A DNA stretch of 64,000 bases from Haberlea rhodopensis (Eukaryota; Streptophyta; Magnoliopsida; Lamiales; Gesneriaceae): assembly GCA_907163345.1 (NCBI GenBank), contig CAJQUN010000023.1:7450598-7514597 (forward strand), read 5' to 3'. The position numbers and the translations under genes are program-made. Shown here in pieces: positions 50,901-57,477 of this stretch; the stretch's first letter is position 1, and each line of letters begins with the position of its first letter. The notes under the pieces were generated by a model, which searched no databases, had not been told where the DNA came from, and saw only the letters and a list, made by a program, of their open reading frames with translations.

Positions 50901-52102
50901 CCTGTGTATCTCTCACTTGAAGTGCTAAATCATCCTTAAGTTAATCCATCCTTTTATCTTAATGTTAGGGCTCTGAGAACAATTAATATTCGAGAAGAGT
51001 CAGAGAAACTGAATATCTGGGTTGCTTATTTCAACTTGGAAAACGAGTATGGAAATCCTCCCGAGGTACTAAAAGAACCTCTTTTGCATATCATTCACTT
51101 TTTTGAATTTGTTGGGCTAGTTCACTCTACTTTAAAGAAGAAAAAGGAATCGGTCAAATTCCTTGTCATTTGATTTTTTTGGTCTATAAATCTTTCTTTG
51201 ATTTTCCTTCCCAGGATTCTGTTATGAAAATATTTCAAAGAGCATTGCAGTATTGTGATCCCAAAAAGGTGCATCTTGCGCTCCTGGGAATGTACCAAAG
51301 AACAGAACAACACAAATTAGCTAGTGAGCTTCTTGACAAAATGACTAGGAAGTTCAAGCTTTCGTGCAAGGTACAGAATTGCCATTACGTTTTCTTTTAC
51401 CACGTCTTTGCATTTTGGCCTTCTTGTGCTGTTGTGGCTTATAAATGTACTTTTTGGCATTTTCAGGTCTGGCTGGGTCGCATTCAATCTATTTTGAAAC
51501 AAAATTCTGATGGGATTCAGTCTGTTGTAAATCGTGCTCTTCTGAGCCTTCCTCGACACAAGCATATAAAATTTATTTCACAGACTGCAATTCTTGAGTT
51601 CAAGTGTGGAGTTCCAGATAGAGGGAGATCCCTGTTTGAGGGAATGCTTAGGGAGTATCCTAAGAGAACAGATTTGTGGAGCATTTATCTTGATCAAGTA
51701 AAGATCGTACACCTAATTCTCAGTCAGCAGATAACAAATAAATAAATCAAATCTACCCCCAACCAACTAACCAAAACAACTTTTATGTATTTTGTCTTTC
51801 CATATTTTGTAATTAGTGTTGTTATAACAGGAGATCCGGCTCGGTGATGTGGATGTCATTCGTGCTTTATTTGAGAGAGCAATAAGTTTGTGCCTTGCCC
51901 CCAAGAAGATGAAGGTGAATATACTTGGTTTAATCTTACCTCGACTGTTGCTAGGAACATAGTACATACAGAGTTTTTTTTTTATATATTGCAGTTCTTA
52001 TTTAAGAAGTATCTCGAGTATGAGAAGTCTATAGGCGATGAAGAAAGAATTGAGTCCGTGAAGAAGAAGGCACTGGATTATGCTGAGAGTACACTTGCTT
52101 AA
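16117..52102 (+). CDS. RRP5: rRNA biogenesis protein RRP5 (S1 and HAT repeats), 40 coding exons
   Basis: RRP5 is a nucleolar scaffold of the small-subunit processome and pre-60S particles, needed for 18S and 5.8S/25S pre-rRNA cleavage. I assembled 40 exons by GT/AG boundaries and codon phase; all join in frame to 5757 nt (1918 residues plus stop), close to the length of other plant RRP5 proteins. The basic N-terminus with an acidic patch (QLEDDVPDFPRG) is followed by about 13-15 S1 RNA-binding repeats (residues ~122-1520), an acidic/basic linker (~1540-1635) and C-terminal HAT repeats (~1635-1918). The start ATG has a favourable context (GAAATGG) and is the first ATG after the telo-box. Introns range from under 100 bp to 6.9 kb, with at least seven mobile-element insertions. 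Exon coordinates are in the block entries. Individual splice sites are inferred and have not been checked against RNA. Confidence 0.95.
17588..19300 (-). mobile_element. RTE-clade LINE, 5'-truncated and decayed, in RRP5 intron 2
   Basis: Reading leftward from about 19280, fragments of a non-LTR reverse transcriptase appear in order: KTRWKNYFNSL, IPIYKNKGD, MPGRSTTEAIHLLRQLVECY, DMYDEVASNVRTCSGVTSEF and SRSKTEYMEC. A C-terminal segment follows, with RLRWFGHVRRRP and RGRPNKTWLEVIRKDL. Frameshifts and stops separate them. The endonuclease domain is missing. The 3' end (left) is CTAAGCCTTTAATCCC preceded on the + strand by a CAT/CTA microsatellite, the typical RTE tail. It is antisense to RRP5. 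Confidence 0.85.
20123..25047 (+). CDS. RRP5: RRP5 exons 3-15 (S1 repeats 1-6)
   Basis: Exons are 20123-20266, 20396-20566, 21047-21146, 21606-21724, 21812-21934, 22037-22108, 22289-22381, 22659-22772, 22861-22983, 23624-23809, 23889-23963, 24644-24780 and 24913-25047. S1-like signatures include GMKLWGVIAEVNEKDIVVSL, GMVLSAYVKSVEDHGFILHF, GMMVNARVQSILENGITLSF and GMVVKAKVIVLDSFGAIVQF. Exon 11 (22861-22983) has weak sites: its acceptor is CGATTTAAG with little pyrimidine tract, and its donor is AAG|GTTGTT. It is kept because VTDVADKE and the phase fit both neighbours. Confidence 0.88.
25048..25419. other. RRP5 intron 15, left part
   Basis: Spliced-out sequence between the exon 15 donor and the Tat-type element. 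It has poly-T and AC/AT-rich tracts just before the insertion (about 25385-25419) and no coding potential. Confidence 0.7.
25420..26071 (-). repeat. 3' LTR of the Tat-like element
   Basis: 652 bp, matching 30302-30963 with small differences. On the - strand it begins TGTGATACCCC and ends GGTGATATCA. It is preceded (- strand) by the purine-rich GGGAAGTGGG. Confidence 0.9.
26072..26095 (-). other. Polypurine tract of the Tat-like element
   Basis: The - strand reads AACTGGGAAGTGGGTTG immediately before the LTR start. Its presence here, and the lack of one at the other LTR, orients the element leftward. Confidence 0.6.
26440..28156 (+). pseudogene. Antisense extra ORF of the Tat-like element (transposase_28-like, coiled coil)
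   Basis: The + strand carries decayed coding sequence opposite to the element's pol. Early fragments (VVDQYGSFLSRRDYPP, then KINDWKNYFFFVNLLGHGY near 26870-26930) resemble the plant domain called putative gypsy-type transposon. From 27535 a 130-codon open stretch is rich in heptads (LHEKEVAELKAQIDRKSI, EARSLFEAQTHKYETDL), consistent with a coiled coil. A frameshift near 27925 leads to a final frame ending FLDVEKVVATLPPDL and a stop at 28154-28156. The N-terminal half has many stops. The function of such ORFs is unknown. The family assignment is from remembered motif similarity. Confidence 0.6.
28345..29094. repeat. Tandem array A, ~67-bp unit, about 11 copies
   Basis: The unit contains GATAGGACCAAGCACGTGTT, then AGCTCGGCTATGATAATTAA, then CCCCGTAAGGGCAAAGTAAA. 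Copies vary by small indels and substitutions. It lies between integrase and the antisense ORF, where Tat-lineage elements often carry variable tandem repeats. Confidence 0.88.
29095..29520. repeat. Tandem array B, ~69-bp unit, about 6-7 copies
   Basis: Directly adjacent to array A but with an unrelated unit: GGTCGGGTGAAAACCCTTGG, GCCTGGCGTAACCAGGGTTG, AGGTGAGCTCGTCGTAAACG, TGCTCCTGA. Inside the unit CCTGG...CCAGG forms a small inverted repeat. An open frame across it on the - strand is a by-product of the period being near a multiple of three. Confidence 0.88.
29600..30301 (-). pseudogene. Integrase C-terminal fragment of the Tat-like element
   Basis: Leftward from the right LTR edge the - strand reads VCRYGVSRKIISDNG, then a segment containing FTCVAYPQSNGQVDVANR, KARLGKAKGNWMEELP, VHFYDQQNSERRAADFD and RVIQKSFQVGDLVLRKVQ, with several stops and one frameshift. 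These match the gypsy integrase core (second D and E regions) and the tail after it. The first readable codons touch the LTR boundary at 30302, so the primer site, gag, protease, RT and RNase H have been lost in one deletion. Confidence 0.82.
30302..30963 (-). repeat. 5' LTR of the Tat-like element
   Basis: 662-bp partner of 25420-26071. It is followed on the right by a CA repeat running into a TA repeat (30962-31002). Confidence 0.9.
30964..31977. other. RRP5 intron 15, right part
   Basis: AT-rich intronic DNA starting with a CA/TA microsatellite. A 27-bp tandem duplication containing CACATAATCAACTATGTCTT occurs at about 31650-31705. No genes are seen; exon 16 begins at 31978. Confidence 0.7.
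31978..33853 (+). CDS. RRP5: RRP5 exons 16-21 (S1 repeats 7-8)
   Basis: Exons are 31978-32123, 32284-32349, 33077-33183, 33421-33501, 33601-33675 and 33752-33853. Repeat 7 begins VEPGNLVAGVVEQVSLHEIV. Repeat 8 is recognised from GYVCNIIESGCFIRFIGRL and RITLSLKQS. Exon 16 picks up the phase-2 codon left by exon 15 across the 6.9 kb intron 15, so the Tat-type insertion does not disturb the frame. Confidence 0.87.
33854..37851 (-). mobile_element. Strongly decayed Ty1/copia element in RRP5 intron 21
   Basis: On the - strand a primer-site-like TGGTATCTAGAGCCAGG (37434-37450) precedes gag-like fragments (about 37200-36880). These are followed by a protease/pre-integrase piece (LKSVLHVPSLSYNLLSNSKI, 35416-35180) and an RNase H piece (NYAGSIVDRRSASAY near 34620). 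Order and strand agree with one element read leftward. Every frame is broken and long stretches are unrecognisable, so outer LTRs cannot be placed confidently; the 5' LTR probably lies within 37455-37680. The coordinates given are the whole intron. Confidence 0.7.
37852..41837 (+). CDS. RRP5: RRP5 exons 22-28 (S1 repeats 9-11)
   Basis: Exons are 37852-38020, 38100-38245, 38466-38549, 38638-38738, 41212-41365, 41502-41576 and 41687-41837. S1 signatures are IGSIVEGKVHETKDFGVIVS and VGSLVQVEITEIKPLELRL, the latter crossing the exon 26/27 junction. Exon 25 ends phase 2 (AG) and exon 26 resumes with T, giving serine across an intron that holds a hAT MITE and an L1 fragment. Confidence 0.87.
39428..39435. 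repeat. Left 8-bp target duplication of the hAT MITE
   Basis: GCAGAATG is repeated exactly at 39834-39841. An 8-bp duplication is diagnostic of the hAT superfamily. Confidence 0.9.
39436..39833. mobile_element. hAT-type MITE in RRP5 intron 25
   Basis: This 398-bp element has terminal inverted repeats TAGGGGTGGTTAACGG and CCGTTAAGCACCCCTA and an exact 8-bp target duplication (GCAGAATG). Both arms are packed with CCGGTTCCGG-like motifs facing each other across an A/T-rich centre (39576-39645), so a single strand could fold into a long hairpin. It has no coding capacity and depends on an autonomous hAT transposase. Confidence 0.9.
39928..41068 (-). mobile_element. L1-type LINE, 5'-truncated fragment in RRP5 intron 25
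   Basis: The + strand T10 tract at 39928-39937 is the element's poly(A) tail. Reading leftward from 41068, the - strand encodes the region after the reverse transcriptase: ILGKWGWEITNGSNTLWFEV, WVGDIPLEYKFPRLASIA, SVQSAHTIFMEDVSIE and VVWNSSIPNKINVFSWRVLL, with a zinc-binding zf-RVT motif (CDICLLAEESSQYLLFCSEA) and RIWLHRNNLIFG. At least two frameshifts are present. No clear target duplication was found. Confidence 0.85.
41919..41980 (-). repeat. RTE LINE 3'-tail remnant in RRP5 intron 28
   Basis: A (CAA)12-like microsatellite runs into CTAAGCCTTTAATCCC, the same junction as at the 3' end of the RTE LINE at 17588-17633. Only the last ~24 bp of the element plus its microsatellite tail are present, in the same antisense orientation. 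Confidence 0.7.
42794..49095 (+). CDS. RRP5: RRP5 exons 29-34 (last S1 repeats and charged linker)
   Basis: Exons are 42794-43412 (the longest, 619 nt), 44430-44490, 44822-44967, 45034-45217, 47908-48006 and 48713-49095. Repeats include GQHVSGFVYKIDHQWAWLSI, MVVQGYVKNISAKGCFVML and VGDIIYGRIKRVESYGLFIS; the last continues as VGLCHVSELSD across the 2.7 kb intron 32. Exon 34 ends in an acidic stretch (LDDIEISDNEVDVDH) and a lysine-rich stretch (EEKNKKSAKKKAREER), the linker before the HAT domain. Confidence 0.88.
44616..44645. repeat. Poly-C tract in RRP5 intron 30
   Basis: About 28 cytosines interrupted by two single A residues, in a 331-bp intron. The opposite strand can form G-quadruplexes. 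The length is likely polymorphic or prone to sequencing error. Confidence 0.85.
45288..45676 (-). repeat. 3' LTR of the intron 32 element
   Basis: 389-bp copy of the LTR, diverged by substitutions and small indels from 47331-47700. Confidence 0.82.
45776..46156 (-). pseudogene. Unknown ORF inside the intron 32 LTR element
   Basis: A 126-codon open frame (starts MGDSECRQLLWSITEDLL; contains VGQNLKLFEEKLRSLKAG) lies between the LTRs, antisense to RRP5 and in sense with the element. The amphipathic helix-like stretch suggests a coiled coil. I recognise no domain. It may be a decayed gag part or captured host sequence; it may also be chance. Confidence 0.3.
47036..47283 (-). pseudogene. gag-like fragment of the intron 32 LTR element
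   Basis: From ATG 47283 the - strand reads MEINSTGIAHDTFEKRPLL and later AEFTGEDPMQRILEAERYFD, resembling the conserved gypsy gag motif F-G-DP--W---AE-YF. It ends after about 80 codons. It lies just inside the 5' LTR, where gag is expected. Confidence 0.55.
47331..47700 (-). repeat. 5' LTR of the intron 32 element
   Basis: 370-bp partner of 45288-45676. The bases inside it on the - strand (ATTGGTCCGACCTGCCGG) are at primer-site position, but I cannot assign the tRNA. Confidence 0.82.
49458..52102 (+). CDS. RRP5: RRP5 exons 35-40 (C-terminal HAT repeats)
   Basis: Exons are 49458-49634, 50969-51065, 51215-51370, 51467-51697, 51831-51914 and 51995-52102 (TAA stop at 52100-52102). The block encodes half-a-TPR helices: FEKLVRSSPNSSFIWIKYMA, LNIWVAYFNLENEYG, LWSIYLDQEIRLGDVDVIRA and FLFKKYLEYEKSIGDEE. 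In yeast this part is needed for small-subunit maturation. The reading frame ends in ALDYAESTLA, as usual for the family. Confidence 0.92.
49655..50966. repeat. Tandem duplication of RRP5 intron 35 split by an L1 fragment
   Basis: Two blocks occur twice: block A at 49655-49852 and 50665-50803 (TTTTATCTTATTCTAATA ... GGCCATCACATG), and block B at 50534-50670 and 50831-50966 (CTTCTGTTTATTTTCCAGAG ... CCTTTTATCTTA). The order A1-L1-B1-A2-spacer-B2 means an A+B unit was duplicated and one copy received the L1 insertion. A2 lacks about 60 bp found in A1, and B1 has a small internal repeat (ATTTTCCAGAGC). Confidence 0.85.
49853..50533 (-). mobile_element. L1-type LINE fragment in RRP5 intron 35
   Basis: A T tract at 49853-49864 (the poly(A) tail) is followed on the - strand by a 112-codon open piece of the zf-RVT region: LWRTCAPTKVAAFAWRVIRD, CVLCHDNQETTQHVLFICPE. 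A further piece reads IIWTIWLLRNNLIFRG. It belongs to the same general family as the fragments at 39928-41068 and 57411-57676. It is antisense to RRP5. Confidence 0.85.
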
Positions 52103-53699
52103 TGGTTAATCTTTCCTAGCTCCACAGGGCACAGACAAATTGAGTTAAAAGAGGGGGATGTGTCCATTATTTTGAGGACTAAAAACTTTTGATCTGCAGA
52201 TCGTGTTTCTATTGAGACAACCATGGGTTTACTGCATACTGGATTGGGCCGAGCTAAGATTTGTAGATTAGTTGCAAGTAGTGGCTCCCACCCATGGAAT
52301 TAGTTTTAACTAACTTTTATCTTCAGTGTGAATCCTTGGAAAGCATAAAATCGACAATCCTCTGGGTGAAAACTTCACTTAATATGTCGTGTGAGATCAA
52401 ATTTTGTAAGATTATCTATGTAAGATTATTATATTTTATGTATTCATTTGTTATACATAATGGAATCAATTAAACTCTCATTTTGTTTTGAACAGATTAA
52501 AATGTCATTTTGAGCTCTGATAAAAATCCTAAACTAGTTCATTTGGATTATTGTATTTGTGAGAAAAAGAAGGCTCGTTGCCTGTACTTACCGAGAGTTA
52601 ATGGTTTGGATGGTGGGGATTTATTTGAGTTCGCAATTCAACTAAAAAATTTCCAGATGACAATTTTCAAAACCCAGTTCAAAACTAATCCTTCGAATTT
52701 TTCTCAATCAATTGTTATTTCGCTCTTCAAATTAACTATGTTTATTGTTTTCTACTCATCTCATATTTTTTAATTAATCGTCAACGATATGAGAGCACAT
52801 CAAATTTTAGATTCATAAGCAATTACGCATTAGAATTTGTTAGACAAAAAAGAGTTGAATTGCGTGTGATCAAACCATACGAAATACACTTCAATATATA
52901 GTATAGATTTAACAGTAATTTGTTTGTAACTTGGAATTATCGAAATTGAGTTAAGATTGAACATAATCAAATATGATTTTCAAAATGGATTCTGAATGAT
53001 TTTGCTTAATAACTCAATATGTTTTATTAAACATTTATTAATGATTTAATTTGACAGCCAGTTATATTAATTAATATTTATTAAAAACATATATATTAAT
53101 TTAAAATTAAATGGTAGAAGTGTATTTTGCATCCAGTCTCCCCATAACCTTATTACCAAAAAAGGGCCCCATAACATTATAATATATATAATCATAACAT
53201 AATATACGTAAATCCAAAAATCTTCAACTAGATACTTCTCGAAGTTGGGCTACTACCAAGTGCATATCGCGGAAGGAGATGAGCCAAAGCGGAAAGGGTC
53301 GAAAAATTGCCGAAACGCAGCAGCGAATTTTCTGCGACCAACACTGCCAGAATCAACAGATAAGGGCAATAATTTAAGGCTCAAATGAGTTCAAACTGAA
53401 ACTTAAAACTCCATCGGTTATAGAACATTCGAATACTCGGCCATGTTCCATTACGTCTATTTTGGCAGTACACTAGCAACCTTGTTTTGTACAGGGTCGC
53501 CCAAAACATCACAAACCCCGCAAACCCCAAACCAAAAGAATATTGATAACAAAATAAAATGCCCTTATTAAGTCGAGCACCAATATCGTTCTTACGTGGG
53601 GGTCTTCATGCGAGCCTTCCTCACAAGACATTGTCCTTAACTCCAAAACACTGCCAATATTTCTAAATAAATTGAACATAAAAAAAAAAAAAGCGACAT
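52103..53699. other. Tail-to-tail intergenic region between RRP5 and the CPSF-A-like gene
   Basis: It contains the 3' UTRs of both convergent genes and AT-rich sequence. No coding frame or mobile element is evident. Poly(A) sites cannot be fixed; AT-rich clusters near 52430-52450 and, for the opposite gene, 53670-53690 are plausible. Confidence 0.65.
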
Positions 53700-56600
53700 T
53701 TAGTTTAAGGCATAATGTACTCGTTCAAGCAATCTGACCACCTGATTGACCATAACTGGCATAGATGTCTTCAAATTTAACATGACAGTATTGGGTGACC
53801 CAAGAGGCAATGCCAGCACAGCTTCTTGTTGCATGCTTGTTAGCTCCAGGAACTGAGTTAGAATGTCACCATCAAGGATCTTAGGTGTCCCACCCTATCC
53901 ACCAAATCCCCCCCAAAAAAATTCAGTCACTTTCAGTCCCACAGAGACACACACACACACACATGAACTGGTGCGTGCAAGCACGAAGATATTACAAGAT
54001 AAATTAAGTTCACAGGCTCACCGGATTATCACGGCTACGAAACTCATTGTGGTCATTCCCTAAAATAGGAGCAGTAAGAGGGTGAATCACCAGCCTAGAT
54101 TGAACTTCTTCCAACAACTCAGATTCCTCCCTGCAATAAACATATTCATGTGAACAACAGATCAACAACCTACAAATAATTCCAAACAATTAATATGATA
54201 GCGTTGATTGAGATCATGATCACATGGTCGAAGCCATGCAAGCAGCCTTCCCTTGCATGGCAAGAGGTTTTTTCATGCAAGGGGTTTTTTCCGCGACTCG
54301 AACCCGCGACCTCCAGGTCACACGGCATCAACTTTACCCTTGCATAAAGGCTCACCATTTTGGAGAACATTACTTATATTGTTAAAACAACATTATATTA
54401 CATCATAAATCCATATTTCTACAGGAATATACTACTCTTTAAAAACTTGAAGTTATGCACACACCCATGGTTATTTAATGAGCCATTTTCAGAATGCTAT
54501 ATACACGTTTCACAGTCAAGAAAATAACAAGAAAAAGGGAAAGTAATGAAGATGCTTGAACTAAGAAGAAAAATAAATGAAAAGATCGATAGCATACCTT
54601 GTCAAGGGGATGAAGATCATTATGCTGCCCAACAGAGTAGATGCCATGATACAGTTATGTGACAGGTTAACAACATTGCTGGCAGCATCACAGTCCTTCA
54701 GTGGGTCATCTGCAGGGAGTTTGTATGAAAATGAACCCTGCGGAGGATATAAAATAATAAATCACATATAAGAAATAATGATTGTATAAAGAACAATATG
54801 TTGTAGATCCTAATGATGTCTAGAGAGCATAACCATTCTTATTAAAATAGAAACAACCGTATCAAAATTTTGGTGTGGTGTCTATGTCAGGTATGATTGC
54901 AACCTGTAGATTGTCGAAACTGAATTAAGTAGGATGGGTCATCCAGTAACAAAATCCAATTCAAGGTCCAATCACAAAAACTAGTTTGAGTAGTTACGAA
55001 CCATGAAAAAAAATTGTCACCAAAGGAGTTCCTTAAAGGATCTGAGTAAAAAATTTCATCACACAAGACCAGAGATCTGGCCCAAGAACAAAATCTGGCA
55101 AGAAAGTTCCAAACGAACTTTCTTAGTTTCCGGTGACCTATATACCTAAAGGTTTATTCGGTTTATACAAGCTTGGGCGTCCACTTCTGACGCAAACTCA
55201 CGATACAAAAAAAGTGATATGTAGAAAAATCACTAGCTCTGAATCCTGAAAATTCATACTTTCAGGAAAGTTTTATAATCTGGCAGTCACGTCCAACTTG
55301 TTTCGACTCCATGGTGGACTTTGGTAACAAGATCAATAAAATTCTTAATCCTTTGGAGGGATGTACACTCCTTGTAAATGCTCCAGCTGTCCATTAGACG
55401 GCTCTTTGCATCCATTCATGTCAATTCACCGACCAGTCAAACCGAACTTCAAGCTCAATCTTAGCCCTGGCTGGTCGGGTGTACACTCCTTGTAAATGCT
55501 CCAGCTATTCATTAGACGGCTCTTTGCATCTATTAATGTCAATTCAACGAGCCGGTCAAACCGAACTTCAAGCTCAATCTTAGCCCTGGCTGGTCGAAAT
55601 GAAACTGCGACTCAGTAAAAACCAAGTCTCGGCTGGATCCAGCCTGGTTAACCCAATTTAATTTTGCTATAATATACAAAATTAAAATAAGAGAATATTT
55701 AAAAATAATAATTTTTAGATATAACCCAACAAATATTTTGCCACTAAATATACAAAATTTTAAATACATATAAAAAAAACTGACAGGTAGCAAGTCAGAC
55801 TTCATCAGGTCGGTTTACAAGACCAAACTTGGTTTCCATATTTTGGCTTACACCCTTACAATCACGGATAATTTGATCACATAAGACTCGATCATTAACC
55901 AGTCTGGATGTCAATTAAGAACACGGAAAATGGTAAACTCACACAATTGGTAAAACAAGGCTAATCTTGCATCAACTTAACGGACTAATTTTCCCCAAAA
56001 TCCTTGAGAAATACATTATCTCATTGGACTTAGCATTCAACAGACATACATATGGTTTGCCTCAGTACAATTCCTAATTCAAATTCAGAAAGAAAAAAGA
56101 AAAAGCAAGAACTTTATTTCAGTATGACCATTAATTTATTCACATGCACATGTTACTTGCTTTCTATCATATTCTGGTACTTCGTGGCATTTAATAAAAT
56201 ACAAGAAAAAGAGACATACACGCTCTGGTCCCTGTTATTTAATAAGCATGTTCGCGGGCAAGCTATCAGAAACTATTGGCTCGTAATAAAAATTACCTTC
56301 CTTATACTCATGGAAATCTCCCCCATATAGTAAGAACAACTAACTGTCAAGTTCCGCTCTGGACTTGCATCATCTGTAACAGAATCAAAAAATATATTTT
56401 GTTCAGTATGAGGTACAGAATAATTAGAAATGGAAGTCATCATGTATTGAACACACACACACACCTGTGTTATTGGGTGAACGCCGAAAATCCACCCTAA
56501 GCCACCATATATATGACTACCCAGAAACAAATTTATTATATCTACGTACACCGTAATAGATCAACAATAGGCCGTCATTTCAATTTGTAATATGTCTAGG

Positions 56601-57382
56601 TTGACCATGACAACTAGCAATTCAAAAGTATCTCAAGCGCTTTATTACTCTTATCATCATAAAAGTCAGCAAATATCAAAATCAAGGAAGATCTTATTTA
56701 ATACTGCATATTTTAACTTTTCTGAAGTCCTATAGTTGGATAATCAAGTGAAGGGTAAAGCACTTTAGAGAAGCAGCTTAAGATGCTCATAGTTCAAGAC
56801 AATTCCAAAAGGTTTGGAAGGATAGCAAAGATTTCCAGTATGCTACCAAATGGAAGTACTAGAAAATGAAAAATTGTTAGAAATCAAAGAATATATTCTG
56901 GCATTAAATATGATTTATTCAAAATTAAGATGTATCTTTGGTATGATTCTTAATTGTAATTTTAGTATAGGAAAGATTTTCTATCATATTTAGCAGATAT
57001 TTTCACCTATATAAAGTAGTGCTGTTCGAATTCTAATTCTATATATAAATATATATATATATATAAAACAAAATTTAACTCTTAGGCATGTTTTCGTGGA
57101 TGCATAAGCTCATGGTTGAACCACGTCACTACAATAGTATGTTGAATTCTCTTCTCACTGTATCTCTACTAATTGAAATTAAAAAAAAAAATAATCAGCT
57201 GGGTTATGACTTATGAGACAAGTTGAACTATTCAATTTACCTTCTAAATGATTTGCACATGACATGACAACAATACTTCCCCTGCGATCCGAAACAACAG
57301 CAGTATCCACATCCATAAGCATGCAGTCACCCACTAGCCGTTGGACAGGATCACAGTATACTTGCTCCAGTTTTCTGGAATC
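53700..57382 (-). CDS. CPSF-A-like exons D-H (C-terminus and stop)
   Basis: Exons 57382-57241, 56373-56297, 54737-54598, 54130-54022 and 53894-53700 (stop at 53702-53700). Segments are KLEQVYCDPVQRLVGDCMLM, RNLTVSCSYYMGEISMSIRK, YKLPADDPLKDCDAASNVV, VIHPLTAPILGNDHNEF and KILDGDILTQFLELTSMQQE. Every junction keeps phase, so the gene appears intact here. Confidence 0.88.
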
Positions 57383-57432
57383 CTGGACTCAAACAGTAAA
57401 TGGTAGCTTAAATTTTTTTTGATCAGGCAAAT

Positions 57433-57477
<45 letters not shown>

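Noticed and set aside
54293..54310. Possible tRNA gene from a B-box match
   Set aside because: No acceptor stem or anticodon arm can be formed around it. The flanking text fits a tRNA-derived SINE.
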